From an uncultured Prevotella sp. (GTDB lineage: Bacteria; Bacteroidota; Bacteroidia; Bacteroidales; Bacteroidaceae): a stretch of 18,723 nt of DNA. The stretch is from positions 1 to 18,723 of the forward strand of contig UQQN01000044.1 in NCBI GenBank assembly GCA_900543155.1, in the 5' to 3' direction. A program made the translations under genes and the position numbers. Each line of letters starts with the position of its first letter. Positions within the stretch are counted from its first letter, which is position 1. This document shows, in pieces, positions 1 to 8,214 of the stretch. The notes beneath the pieces are model-generated. The model was given only the letters and a program-made list of their open reading frames with translations, was not told the DNA's origin and made no database searches.

Positions 1-135
1 TATTAAAATATCATCAAAACCATGCATAAAAATATTATGGATTTTGAACACCCTACCTAACGGGGTGAGGCTGGCGCGTGAAATATTAACTGATCTTACT
101 CTAATAATCAGACACAGTTTTTTTACTGGTGAACC

Positions 136-173
136 AAAAATATCGCAAGTTCCCCAATAGAAAACTTGCGATA
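136..173 (-). terminator. Rho-independent terminator after the lipoprotein gene
   Basis: An 11-bp perfect inverted repeat (TATCGCAAGTT at 141-151, AACTTGCGATA at 163-173) has an 11-nt loop. On the minus strand the stem is followed directly by five T (136-140). It lies about 45 bases past the stop of the lipoprotein gene that ends at 219 and so should end that transcript. Confidence 0.75.
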
Positions 174-218
174 ATTTTAGAGGATGGTTAAAATCAGATT
201 TTCTTAAAACCTCCCTTC

Positions 219-605
219 TTATTTTGTGTAAGTATAATTGTTTATCTTTACACAGGTTACTCCGTTTTGAATAGATACGCTCTCTTTTCCCTTACGGGGT
301 TTCCAAATATCGGTGCCCTTGATGCGGCGACACAACACCGACTTATCTTTTGAACCGAATATTTCGGCATAGGTAGAGTCGGGACTAAAAATAAGATATA
401 CGCGTTCGGGACCTGCATCAAACGAAGTGCCTGCTTCCCACAATCGTACACAGTCATGTAAAGCATAGCTCCAAGTGTAGCCAGCCGAACCTATACAACC
501 GTGTTCATCACGATTGCCTCCAACCAAGGGAGATATGCTTGAATGTGCACAACTGGCACACAATATAAGGCTCACAGTAAGCAATGTGGCAAATAATCCT
601 TTCAT
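219..605 (-). CDS. Small putative lipoprotein, conserved-hypothetical type
   Basis: This encodes a 128-residue exported protein of unknown function. Residues 1-18 form a signal peptide (Lys2, then a hydrophobic stretch) ending at Cys19. The preceding Cys-Ala-Ser is a loose lipobox, so lipidation and an outer-membrane or periplasmic location are likely but not certain. The mature part holds the pattern HGCIGSAGYTWS...DCVRLWEAG (residues 35-59). I associate this pattern with uncharacterised Bacteroidetes lipoproteins and cannot give it a role. Mature cysteines at 37, 52, 92 and 118 could form two disulfides. The start follows a putative promoter in the 54-bp gap to the SLC13 gene, and a terminator follows the stop, so it is probably transcribed alone. 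I see no functional link to its neighbours. Confidence 0.7.
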   Translation of the reverse strand: MKGLFATLLTVSLILCASCAHSSISPLVGGNRDEHGCIGSAGYTWSYALHDCVRLWEAGTSFDAGPERVYLIFSPDSTYAEIFGSKDKSVLCRRIKGTDIWKPRKGKESVSIQNGVTCVKINNYTYTK

Positions 606-644
606 AGCCTGTCGTTTTATGTGTTATGTTTTAATTGTGTGATG

Positions 645-678
645 CAAATGTACACATTTTTAGTAAATCAACGGCAAC
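645..678 (-). promoter_or_regulatory. Putative promoter of the lipoprotein gene
   Basis: The minus strand reads TACATTTG (652-645), an exact TAnnTTTG -7 box. A GTTG (678-675), one base off the -33 TTTG consensus, lies 22 bp upstream, inside the end of the SLC13 gene. The predicted leader is about 35 nt. Confidence 0.5.
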
Positions 679-2489
679 ACAAGCACCATAATTATACCAA
701 TAATAATTTGCAAGGGCAAGCCCACACGCACATAGTCAATCGGCTTATATCCACCAGCCGACATGACAAGGGCATTGGGCGGTGTGGAGAACGGCGAGGC
801 AAAACACATACTGGCTGCTACGGTTACTGCCATCAGCATGGGCACTGCACTGATGCCTTGTGCCTGGGCTGCTTGCAGAGCTATGGGCGCCATAAGCATG
901 GCTGTTACCGTGTTCGATATAAAGAACGTGAGCAACGAAGTGGCTACATAAATGGTGGCTATCAGCATATAAGGACCATAGCCGCCTACCCATTGTGCCA
1001 AGTTTTGAGAGATGAGTTCGGACACACCCGTCTTTTGCAAGGCTGTTGACATGGGCAACATGGCTCCAAACAGAATAATGCTTTCCCAGTTGATGGTCTT
1101 TAACGCTGCCTCCACACTGCGCAAACATCCCGTAAAAATCATGGCTACGGCTGCAAGCATCACGGCGGTGACAGGGGCTATGGGGATGAAGTCGAAAGCC
1201 ATGGCTGCAACCATTGCCAACATAATTACCGCAGCAATGGGGGCTTTATAGTCGAGTGTGACACGTGCGGCTTGCTCTTGTGGCTGACCGATTACCACCC
1301 ATTCGCGTCCATCATAACGATTCAGACGAGCTATATTGCGCCATTCGCCTTGCACCAAAACAATGTCGGAGGCATGCAAACGACGTGTTTTTAGTTCATC
1401 GCCCAACAAATAGTCGTTGTGACGACGAATGCCTAATACATTCAATCCGTAGTTGGCACGAAAATCTGCCTCAACCACTGTATTGTTTACAAGCGACGAG
1501 GTGGCTAACACCAATATTTCTGCCATGCCCACATCATAGAAATGGAGTTGGTTGTCGGCATCAGCTGAAACAGTGCGTTGCAACATGCACTCCGCACAAA
1601 GTGTGTCGAGTTGTTCGTCGCGCCCTGTGATGCAAAGTATATCGTTGGGCTCGATCTTGACATCTGCCATGGCGTATTGCTCAATGGTGCGTAAACCACC
1701 TTGACTGTTTTGACGACGTATTTCGATGATGGTTGCCCCGTAGGTTCCGTTTATATCCAGTTCTTTGAGGGTGCGGTTTACCATAGGCGATTTTTTGTTC
1801 ACCTTGAACCAATGTGCTGTTTGTGCCACCTTGTATTCGTCTGCCAACTGCTGCAAGGTTTTGGTTGTTCGCACTTGTGTTTCGTCGGTACGATCTTTCA
1901 AAAAACGACGTGTAAGTGGAATCAGCACCAAGGTGCCAACCACTATACAGATGATGCCGATGGGAGTGAACGAGAAGAAGGTTAAGGGGGCGTAACCTGC
2001 TGTGGTTAGTGCATCGCGCACAATAAGGTTGGGCGGTGTACCGATGAGTGTAAGCATACCACCCATGCTACCTGCAAACGCCAAAGGCATGAGCAAACGC
2101 GACGAAGATATGCCTGCTCCACGCGCCATGCTTACCACAATGGGCAACATAAGGGCTACGGTTCCAGTATTGCTCACAAAAGCGCCTACCACCGAAGTGG
2201 TTATCATGAGCAACACAAAAAGTCGGGTTTCGCTTTTACCCGCCAATCCCATAATGCTTGTACCCATTCGCTTGGCTAAGCCTGTACCAAAGATGCCACC
2301 ACCCACTACAAAGAGGGCTGCCATCATAATTACTATGGGACTGGAAAATCCTGCCAAGGCTTCTTCGGGACTTAGTACGCCTGTGAGCACAAGGGCTAAT
2401 GCCGCACACACAGCTACAAGGTCTGAACGAATGCGCCCACTCACAAAAAGTATGGCTGAAATGGCAAGGATAATAAGGGTATAAAGCAT
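660..2489 (-). CDS. SLC13/DASS-family permease with TrkA-C domains
   Basis: This 609-residue inner-membrane protein belongs to the divalent anion:Na+ symporter superfamily (ArsB/NhaD-like fold). It has two membrane halves, roughly residues 1-205 and 410-609. Each carries the family's SNT signature (106-108 and 525-527) in a helical hairpin and a second TPP-containing hairpin (GTPPN near 150-154, STPPN near 568-572). Between the halves is a soluble region of about 200 residues that looks like two tandem TrkA-C (RCK_C) domains, known to bind ligands and gate transport. The substrate cannot be read from the sequence. Sulfate, a dicarboxylate or another anion are all possible. A good promoter lies upstream, and the gene is divergent from the metal ATPase gene. 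Confidence 0.88.
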   Translation of the reverse strand: MLYTLIILAISAILFVSGRIRSDLVAVCAALALVLTGVLSPEEALAGFSSPIVIMMAALFVVGGGIFGTGLAKRMGTSIMGLAGKSETRLFVLLMITTSVVGAFVSNTGTVALMLPIVVSMARGAGISSSRLLMPLAFAGSMGGMLTLIGTPPNLIVRDALTTAGYAPLTFFSFTPIGIICIVVGTLVLIPLTRRFLKDRTDETQVRTTKTLQQLADEYKVAQTAHWFKVNKKSPMVNRTLKELDINGTYGATIIEIRRQNSQGGLRTIEQYAMADVKIEPNDILCITGRDEQLDTLCAECMLQRTVSADADNQLHFYDVGMAEILVLATSSLVNNTVVEADFRANYGLNVLGIRRHNDYLLGDELKTRRLHASDIVLVQGEWRNIARLNRYDGREWVVIGQPQEQAARVTLDYKAPIAAVIMLAMVAAMAFDFIPIAPVTAVMLAAVAMIFTGCLRSVEAALKTINWESIILFGAMLPMSTALQKTGVSELISQNLAQWVGGYGPYMLIATIYVATSLLTFFISNTVTAMLMAPIALQAAQAQGISAVPMLMAVTVAASMCFASPFSTPPNALVMSAGGYKPIDYVRVGLPLQIIIGIIMVLVLPLIY

Positions 2490-2574
2490 TTTTTATAAGG
2501 ATTAAGGGTAAATTTTAAGCAATAAGGATTCTATGAGGAAACGCCTCAATGAAATCTTTCATTATATTTTTCTA

Positions 2575-2607
2575 CAAAATTAAGCAAATTGGCAATAATG
2601 CTCCAAA
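2575..2607 (-). promoter_or_regulatory. Bacteroidetes-type promoter of the SLC13 gene
   Basis: The minus strand has TTTG (2607-2604), 21 bp, then TAATTTTG (2582-2575). This fits the Bacteroidetes -33/-7 consensus in both sequence and spacing. The expected start of transcription is near 2570, giving a leader of about 80 nt that contains a small 5-bp hairpin (TGAGG/CCTCA). Confidence 0.65.
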
Positions 2608-2700
2608 AATATTTTCATAAAGAAAATGAAATGGACTTTTATTGCGCACAACATTTTATGCAACAACTTTTATGGTGCTTTGTACACTTGCATAGGTGGT

Positions 2701-2721
2701 GTTTGCAACTCGGTTGCAGAC
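2701..2721. promoter_or_regulatory. Palindromic operator candidate upstream of zntA
   Basis: The half-sites GTTTGCAAC (2701-2709) and GTTGCAGAC (2713-2721) form an inverted repeat with a 3-bp centre, matching at 8 of 9 positions. It ends 9 bp before a -7 box and overlaps the only upstream TTTG. A dimeric metal sensor such as a Fur/Zur, MerR or ArsR family member is a reasonable guess from the gene it precedes, but no regulator gene is in the window. Confidence 0.5.
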
Positions 2722-2730
2722 ATTATGCCG

Positions 2731-2738
2731 TAACTTTG
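2731..2738 (+). promoter_or_regulatory. Putative -7 box of zntA
   Basis: TAACTTTG is an exact TAnnTTTG match about 60 bases before the zntA start. The nearest TTTG (2702-2705) is 25 bp upstream, longer than the usual 19-21, so the promoter may be weak without an activator. The 2490-2799 gap otherwise holds only the divergent SLC13 promoter and the operator candidate. Confidence 0.5.
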
Positions 2739-2799
2739 CATTTAGAAAAGGAAAGAGGAAACGCCCCTACCCTATTATTACAATAAAATACAACGAATT

Positions 2800-4800
2800 A
2801 TGTGCCAAGAAACACACAAGCACTGCCATTGTCACTGTCATGAAAAGAACGGGCATGGCGAACATTCACATCATCATCACCACCACGAGTCGGGTGGACT
2901 AAAGAAACAACTCTGCCTCATCATTATCACAGCCTTGCTACTTGTGGGTGCGGTAATGATTGAAAAGACATGGCAACTTGCCACTTGGCAACTTTTGTTG
3001 GTATATCTTGTGCCCTACTTGCTCGCAGGACACAACACTTTAAAGGAGGCTGCCGAAGGTATTGCTCATGGCGATGCCTATAATGAGCATTTGCTTATGT
3101 CGGTTGCTACCATTGGCGCCTTGGGCATTGGTTTCATGCCTGGTGCTGAAACCGAATTTGCCGAAGCGGTATTTGTGATGCTTTTCTTCCAAGTGGGCGA
3201 ATTGTTTGAAGGCTATGCTGAAGGCAGAAGTCGTGATAGTATTTCGCACTTGATGGACATTCGTCCGGATGCTGCTAATGTGTTGCGCAATGGCACTACA
3301 CAAACTGTGACTCCGCAAGAGGTGGCTGTGGGCGAAACCATTGTGGTGAAACCTGGTGAAAAAATTGCATTGGACGGTACCATTACAGAGGGAAGCTCTG
3401 CACTCAACACCTTGGCGCTTACGGGCGAGAGCATGCCACGCGAGGTAGAAAAGGGAGACGAGGTAACTTCGGGTTGTATTAACCTAAGCGGTGTCTTGCA
3501 CATTCGCACCAGTAAATCGTTTGGCGAAAGCACAGTTTCTAAAATCATTCAATTGGTAGAAGAAGCTGATGCTCACAAATCGCGGAGTGAATCGTTTATT
3601 ACTCGTTTTGCGCGTGTATACACGCCTATCGTGGTGTGGGCTGCGGTGGCATTGGCTATTATTCCTCCACTTTTTGCCGACGCGGGGTTTGCGCAGGCTT
3701 TTCCCACGTGGTTGCATCGTGCACTCATTTTTTTGGTAGTGTCGTGTCCGTGCGCATTGGTTCTTAGTGTACCGCTGAGCTTTTTCAGTGGCTTGGGTGC
3801 AGCCTCTCGCAAGGGGGTGTTGATAAAAGGTAGTAACTACATGGATGCTTTGGCTAAAATGCACACGGTGGTATTCGACAAGACGGGTACGCTCACGCAA
3901 GGTGAATTTGCTGTAACAGCCATACACCCCGACCACTTTAATGAAAAAGAACTCTTACACTTGGCTGCACACGTAGAGCACTTTTCTACCCACCCTATTG
4001 GTGCGGCATTGCGCAATGCTTTCCCTGCCGAAGCTGACGATGGTTGTGAGGTGGAGAATGTGGAGGAAATTGCCGGACAGGGCATTAAGGCGTGTGTAAA
4101 GGTAAACTGCTGCGATGCTGATATTGAGAATGGCAAGACACACGTGGTTTGTGTGGGAAATGCGCGTATGATGGATGCTTTAGGTGTTGATTGGCACGAC
4201 TGCCACAAAGTGGGTACGATTATTCATGTGGCAGTAGATGGGCGTTACGCGGGGCATATTGTGATTACCGATTGCATAAAACCCGAAAGTAAACAAGCCA
4301 TTGCACAACTCAAGCGTTTGGGCGTACGTCACACGGTGATGCTCACAGGCGATCGCGAAGAAGTGGCACACGAGGTGGCAAAGGAATTAGGCATTGACGA
4401 GTATCAGGCTAATCTTATGCCTGCCGATAAGGTGGCTCACGTAGAACGCTTATTGCAACAAAAGCCCACGGGAACTACTTTGGCGTTTGTGGGAGATGGC
4501 ATCAATGATGCCCCTGTGTTGAAACGCGCTGACTTGGGCATTGCGATGGGGGCTTTAGGTAGTGACGCGGCTATTGAGGCAGCTGATGTGGTCTTGATGG
4601 ACGATAATACGCAAAAAATTGCTACTGCCATACACATTGCCCGTAGAACGCTGCGCATTGCCCAACAGAATGTGTGGTTTGCCATTGGGGTGAAGGTGGC
4701 TGTATTGGTGCTCGCCTCATTGGGACTTGGCACCATGTGGATGGCTGTGTTTGCCGATGTGGGAGTCACGGTTTTGGCAGTGCTGAACGCGATGAGGTAA
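2800..4800 (+). CDS. zntA: Zn2+/Cd2+/Pb2+-exporting P1B-type ATPase
   Basis: This 666-residue inner-membrane pump uses ATP to expel divalent soft metals. Visible motifs are TGES (208-211, actuator), CPC (316-318, membrane metal site), DKTGT (360-364, phosphorylated Asp360), the His-Pro pair (398-399) of the nucleotide domain, TGD (516-518) and GDGINDAP (565-572). Lys632 and Asp653, 21 residues apart in the last helices, match the pair characteristic of the P1B-2 Zn/Cd/Pb subgroup (ZntA), not copper pumps. The N-terminus lacks the usual CxxC metal-binding domain. It has instead a short His/Cys-rich tail (residues 7-29: several His-Cys pairs, then six His in a row). The ATG at 2800 is the natural start because this tail follows directly. 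The pump is transcribed alone, with an operator-like palindrome upstream and a strong terminator downstream. Confidence 0.93.
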   Translation: MCQETHKHCHCHCHEKNGHGEHSHHHHHHESGGLKKQLCLIIITALLLVGAVMIEKTWQLATWQLLLVYLVPYLLAGHNTLKEAAEGIAHGDAYNEHLLMSVATIGALGIGFMPGAETEFAEAVFVMLFFQVGELFEGYAEGRSRDSISHLMDIRPDAANVLRNGTTQTVTPQEVAVGETIVVKPGEKIALDGTITEGSSALNTLALTGESMPREVEKGDEVTSGCINLSGVLHIRTSKSFGESTVSKIIQLVEEADAHKSRSESFITRFARVYTPIVVWAAVALAIIPPLFADAGFAQAFPTWLHRALIFLVVSCPCALVLSVPLSFFSGLGAASRKGVLIKGSNYMDALAKMHTVVFDKTGTLTQGEFAVTAIHPDHFNEKELLHLAAHVEHFSTHPIGAALRNAFPAEADDGCEVENVEEIAGQGIKACVKVNCCDADIENGKTHVVCVGNARMMDALGVDWHDCHKVGTIIHVAVDGRYAGHIVITDCIKPESKQAIAQLKRLGVRHTVMLTGDREEVAHEVAKELGIDEYQANLMPADKVAHVERLLQQKPTGTTLAFVGDGINDAPVLKRADLGIAMGALGSDAAIEAADVVLMDDNTQKIATAIHIARRTLRIAQQNVWFAIGVKVAVLVLASLGLGTMWMAVFADVGVTVLAVLNAMR

Positions 4801-4814
4801 AGCCTAATTATCAT

Positions 4815-4854
4815 AAACACCCCGAGTTTACATTGTGAAAAACTCGGGGTGTTT
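4815..4854. terminator. Bidirectional terminator between convergent genes
   Basis: A 15-bp perfect inverted repeat (4815-4829 and 4840-4854: AAACACCCCGAGTTT and its complement) has a 10-nt loop and a GC core flanked by A and T runs. It begins 15 bp after the zntA stop and lies 16 bp from the DUF1634 gene stop, so it can serve both strands. Confidence 0.9.
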
Positions 4855-4869
4855 GTTTATTTAGATGCT

Positions 4870-5289
4870 TTATTTCAGTCCTTCTAAAGAGTTGCTGATG
4901 ATGACTGCAAGCACTACTGCGGTTATCAACGCATACAGCCAGTCGCGCTCTTTTATAAAGTCGACCAATGAAAGGGCTACGCGCATGATGGGGGTAAGAA
5001 TCAAAATCAATACCCCGGTTTGAATCCAACCTATAGCAGTAAACGAGGTCAGTCCCGCCCATATTCCACTCAAGGTGGTGTAGTCGGCATGCTGTGGGGC
5101 ATTGGCATAACTAAAGTCTTTATACATACCAATGTCGAACGATTCACCGCCATGGTGAATAAGGTAGAGCAAACCACCCACAAACGCTACCAAACAAGCA
5201 AGCGACACGCCTATGCGCAGGGTGTTGCCCACAAGTTGCTGCATATCGTACTTTTGACGATCGGCTGCATTATTATTTTGCTGTTGCAT
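4870..5289 (-). CDS. DUF1634 family membrane protein
   Basis: This is a 139-residue integral membrane protein with three likely helices (about 22-44, 86-108 and 116-133) and a polar N-terminal tail. In many bacteria, DUF1634 genes sit next to TauE/SafE exporters, as here. It starts 20 bp after the end of the tauE-like gene in the same direction, so the two are probably one operon and perhaps one transport complex. I chose the ATG at 5289. The open frame continues upstream to 5517, but only inside the tauE-like gene and with a composition unlike a real protein. The biochemical role of the family is not established. Confidence 0.8.
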   Translation of the reverse strand: MQQQNNNAADRQKYDMQQLVGNTLRIGVSLACLVAFVGGLLYLIHHGGESFDIGMYKDFSYANAPQHADYTTLSGIWAGLTSFTAIGWIQTGVLILILTPIMRVALSLVDFIKERDWLYALITAVVLAVIISNSLEGLK

Positions 5290-5309
5290 AATAAAAGTGT
5301 GTTTAGGGG

Positions 5310-6146
5310 TTAATATTTGCCTGCCATGCCTTGCCAAATCATGTTGATGGCAACCAATGTGATAGCTACACAGAAGATTTGACGTAACACGCGTACATTC
5401 ATTTTTTTGAGCAAACGGGCTCCCGTTAAGGCGCCAAAAAGCACACCTATCATTACGGGGAATGCGATACCTGGGGCAATGACACCACGCTGCACATAGA
5501 TAACAGCCGAAGCACAAGCTGTTACACCCATCATAAAGTTACTGGTGGTGGTGCTCACCTTGAAGGGCACTTTCATCATGGCATCCATGGCAAGCACTTT
5601 AAGCACACCCGAACCGATGCCCAAAATGCCCGATAGCACACCTGCCACATACATTACACTAAAGCCACCACCCACATTTTTAAGTTGGTAGCTCTTCATC
5701 GTACCATCCTTTTGTGGCCATGTGCCAAAGAGTTTAAGACGACGGGCTGCTTCTGAACCTACCACACCATCGTGGTCGCTCTTACGACGTTGCTGCATGG
5801 CTGCAGTGAGTAACAACACGCAACCATAGATTACGGCAATTACATTGTTATTGAGCCAAATGGCTACAAGAGCACCCGTTACGGCACCAATGGTAGTGGC
5901 AATTTCAAGGAACATGCCCAAACGGATGTTGGTGATGCCCTCTTTTACATAGGCTGACCCCGAACCACTACTTGTGGCAATAGAGGCTACCAAGGCTGCA
6001 CCTACGGCATAGTGGAAGTCGATGCCAAAACCAAGTGTGAGCACAGGGATGACTACCACGCCACCGCCCAAACCTGTAAGTGAACCTAATAAACCCGCAC
6101 AATAGGCTGCCAATAGCAATATGAGGGTGAATGCTAAAATGGTCAT
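5310..6146 (-). CDS. TauE/SafE family anion exporter
   Basis: This 278-residue polytopic inner-membrane protein belongs to the sulfite/organosulfonate exporter family (TauE/SafE, DUF81). It shows the glycine-rich first repeat (GLLGSLTGLGGGVVVIPVL, about residues 19-37) and the second repeat (GVLSGILGIGSGVLKVLAM, about 169-187). Together these give the internal duplication typical of the family. A soluble loop of about 45 residues (roughly 117-160, charged, including RRKSDHDG) separates the halves. The substrate is unknown. Family members move sulfite, sulfoacetate and related anions. It is followed 20 bp later by its DUF1634 partner. Confidence 0.88.
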   Translation of the reverse strand: MTILAFTLILLLAAYCAGLLGSLTGLGGGVVVIPVLTLGFGIDFHYAVGAALVASIATSSGSGSAYVKEGITNIRLGMFLEIATTIGAVTGALVAIWLNNNVIAVIYGCVLLLTAAMQQRRKSDHDGVVGSEAARRLKLFGTWPQKDGTMKSYQLKNVGGGFSVMYVAGVLSGILGIGSGVLKVLAMDAMMKVPFKVSTTTSNFMMGVTACASAVIYVQRGVIAPGIAFPVMIGVLFGALTGARLLKKMNVRVLRQIFCVAITLVAINMIWQGMAGKY

Positions 6147-6218
6147 TTCGTTGTGGTTTTTGTGTTGTTTGATAAGAACTACTAGTGCCCTAAATTAAGG
6201 CTACAAGCATACAGAATT

Positions 6219-6282
6219 ACGGGTTAACAAGCAATGTATGCCGCAGTTTACATATACGACTTTACCTTGTCTGCTAACCCGT
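6219..6282 (-). other. Possible weak stem-loop downstream of yqeY
   Basis: ACGGGTTA (6219-6226) and TAACCCGT (6275-6282) are perfect 8-bp inverted copies in the 152-bp gap between the yqeY and tauE-like genes. The loop is about 48 nt and no T run follows. It may be a structured 3' end, but it does not qualify as a terminator on sequence alone. Confidence 0.3.
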
Positions 6283-6298
6283 TCACATAGTCTGTTGA

Positions 6299-6748
6299 CT
6301 AAGCTAAAAGTTGCTTTACGAGGGTTGAAATGGCTTTGCCATCGGCACGTCCTGCAAGTTTTTTGCTGGCAATGCCCATCACCTTACCCATCTCCTTCAT
6401 GCTTGAAGCACCTGTTTCGGCAATGATAGCCTTGATTTCAGCTTCGAGTTCTTCGGCTGTGAGGGCTTTGGGCAAGTATTCCTCAATGATGGCAGCTTGT
6501 GCATCTTCTTCCTCTGCCAAATCAGGACGATTCTGTTCTTTGTAAAGCGCTGCAGTGTCACGTCCTTGCTTAGCAAGTTTTGAAAGTATCTTCAACGCTA
6601 CGGCATCGTCGAGGGTGTCGTTGGCGCCGGGAGCGGTCTTGGCTTCGATAAAGAATTTCTTGACGTTGCGGAGGGCTTCAAGGCGCATTTTGTCCTTTGC
6701 CTTCATTGCTGCAACAATGTCTTTGCTTACTTTTTCAAAAAGATCCAT
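6299..6748 (-). CDS. yqeY: GatB/YqeY domain protein
   Basis: This 149-residue soluble helical protein is homologous to the C-terminal tRNA-binding tail of GatB, the glutamyl/aspartyl-tRNA amidotransferase subunit. It matches the usual stand-alone YqeY length. Typical features are the N-terminal KxKDKxRLEALRNV-like helix (about residues 17-28) and the C-terminal MGKVMGxxSKKLAGRADGKxIS stretch (about 121-142). Its exact function is unknown. I chose the ATG at 6748 because it gives the standard N-terminus and lies 13 bp after the stop of the second ftsZ, so the two are almost certainly co-transcribed. From family knowledge, yqeY after ftsZ is a common arrangement in Bacteroidales. Confidence 0.9.
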   Translation of the reverse strand: MDLFEKVSKDIVAAMKAKDKMRLEALRNVKKFFIEAKTAPGANDTLDDAVALKILSKLAKQGRDTAALYKEQNRPDLAEEEDAQAAIIEEYLPKALTAEELEAEIKAIIAETGASSMKEMGKVMGIASKKLAGRADGKAISTLVKQLLA

Positions 6749-6761
6749 TGTAGTTATTTTT

Positions 6762-7991
6762 TTAGATATTTGTGTTTGAAACATCTTTTATTTGTTTTAC
6801 GTATTCTGCCGTACGCTTGCGTGTGGGCACATCTTCCACACGTTGCAATACATCAGGATTACGCAAATCATCATCCGAGAAGATGTATACATGGGGACGC
6901 GGACGATACTTCTTGCCTGAATGGGGATAAAAACGATCACGACGTTCGATTTTATCTTCATTTTTTTCTTTCTCCTCCTGGGTATTCTCAATTATGAAGG
7001 GGATAGACTCTGTCTTTTTCTTCGCACCATAGAGTCCGAAACCTGAGGCAATAATTGTAATCTTAATTTTTTTGCCTAAATCGGCATCAAAAGCAAGACC
7101 CCACTTTGTTTCGATTTCGCTATTGAATTTCTCCATAAAGTCTGACACCTCGCCCATCTCGCCTGTTTGCAACATGGCGTCTTCTTCATTGCTTGTAGTG
7201 ATGGCAAGCAAGATGTGAGTAGCCTTAAAGATGTCGTTGTTATTGAGCAAAGGCGAATTAAGAGCTTCGTCAATGGCGCGTGCCACACGATTTTCTCCTT
7301 CGGCATAGCCTGTAGACATCACTGCCACACCGCCATTGGTCAAAGTGGTTTTCACATCTTGAAAGTCGAGGTTTACACGACCGCGCATCGAAATAATTTC
7401 TGTAATTGAGCGTACTGCAGTTGACAGGGTTTCGTCGGCACGCTTAAAGGCATTGGTAATGCTTAGATCTGAGTAGATGTCGCAAAGTCGCTGATTGTTA
7501 ATTACCAACACGGCATCTACTTCGCTTGCCAAAGCCTCTAATCCGTCGAGGGCCTTGTCTATTTGCTTTTCGCGTTCAAAGAGGAAGGGTATGGTCACAA
7601 TACCAATCGTGAGGATACCTTTTTCGCGAGCCTCGTGTGCAATAATGGGCGAGGCACCAGTACCCGTACCACCCCCCATACCTGCAGTGATGAACACCAT
7701 TTTGGTTTCATCATCGAGAGCAGCTTTTATTTTGTCAATGCTTGCAAGCGCCAACTGACGACCTGTTGTAGGATTTCCGCCTGCACCAAGACCTGGCCCC
7801 ATCTGCAAATGATCGGGCACAGGATTGGTTTCGAGTGCTTTTTTATCGGTATTGGCTACTAAATAGCGCACCTCGGGAATTTCATCACGATACATTTGCG
7901 CCACTGCATTGCCTCCACCACCACCAACGCCTATCACCTTGATAATGCTGGGCGTTGTGTAGTTTGCTAATTGTATTAATTCATCAGACAT
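6762..7991 (-). CDS. ftsZ: Second FtsZ paralogue (FtsZ2)
   Basis: This is a 409-residue tubulin-like GTPase, full length and apparently active. The Rossmann glycine run (21-27), the tubulin signature GGGTGTG (106-112) and the T7 loop NLDFQD (207-212, Asp209 and Asp212) needed for GTP hydrolysis between subunits are intact. It differs from the upstream copy in several surface and loop positions. One example is GLGAGGNPTTGRQLA (68-82), where the upstream copy has the Bacteroidales-like GLGAGNRPERARKAA. The charged linker (about 333-360) leads to a C-terminal block RPR..YIFSDDDL..VLQRVEDVPTRKR that has a counterpart in the other copy. The Pro/Ala tail of the other copy is missing. I chose the start at 7991 (MSDELIQ). 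The frame runs open to 8084, but that extension falls in the structured intergenic region. It may co-polymerise with or modulate the first FtsZ, which is inference. Confidence 0.93.
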   Translation of the reverse strand: MSDELIQLANYTTPSIIKVIGVGGGGGNAVAQMYRDEIPEVRYLVANTDKKALETNPVPDHLQMGPGLGAGGNPTTGRQLALASIDKIKAALDDETKMVFITAGMGGGTGTGASPIIAHEAREKGILTIGIVTIPFLFEREKQIDKALDGLEALASEVDAVLVINNQRLCDIYSDLSITNAFKRADETLSTAVRSITEIISMRGRVNLDFQDVKTTLTNGGVAVMSTGYAEGENRVARAIDEALNSPLLNNNDIFKATHILLAITTSNEEDAMLQTGEMGEVSDFMEKFNSEIETKWGLAFDADLGKKIKITIIASGFGLYGAKKKTESIPFIIENTQEEKEKNEDKIERRDRFYPHSGKKYRPRPHVYIFSDDDLRNPDVLQRVEDVPTRKRTAEYVKQIKDVSNTNI

Positions 7992-8108
7992 AAGTGTAAA
8001 GGTTTGAGGTAGTTTCTTTTGGGGGGAATATAGCGATTGGGAGGAGGTATACGCTATGCTATCTGGATTACATTGCGCATGCAAATACTCGCAAGCATTT
8101 GCAAGTGC

Positions 8109-8157
8109 AAAAAGGCTATAAGGCGCTTATAGCATGATAGCGTCCTTATAACCTTTT
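8109..8157 (-). terminator. Terminator or attenuator between the two ftsZ genes
   Basis: On the minus strand a stem is formed by the complements of AAAAGG-TATAAGG-CGCT (8110-8127) and AGCG-CCTTATA-CCTTTT (8139-8157). It has one mismatch, one bulged base and an 11-nt loop, and then runs into five T (8113-8109). It lies 60 bp after the ftsZ1 stop and about 118 bp before ftsZ2. It may end much of the ftsZ1 transcript and so lower FtsZ2 relative to FtsZ1. Confidence 0.6.
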
Positions 8158-8176
8158 AGCGTGTGTAGTACTGAAC

Positions 8177-8214
8177 CGGTAGTTATCGCCCTAAACTAAA
8201 GACGATAGTTACCG
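8177..8214 (-). other. Stem-loop just after the ftsZ1 stop codon
   Basis: CGGTAGTTATCG (8177-8188) and CGATAGTTACCG (8203-8214) pair over 12 positions with two tandem non-Watson-Crick pairs (G-T on the plus strand) and a 14-nt loop, three bases past the ftsZ1 stop. There is no T run, so it is more likely an mRNA 3' end or stability structure than a terminator. Confidence 0.5.

Noticed and set aside
4870..5517. Longer start for the DUF1634 gene
   Set aside because: The extra 76 residues lie almost entirely within the tauE-like gene in another frame and have a Cys/His/Arg-rich composition unlike the family. The ATG at 5289 fits.
6762..8084. Longer start for the second ftsZ
   Set aside because: The additional 31 residues have no FtsZ similarity and come from intergenic DNA. 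MSDELIQ at 7991 matches the usual short N-terminal extension.
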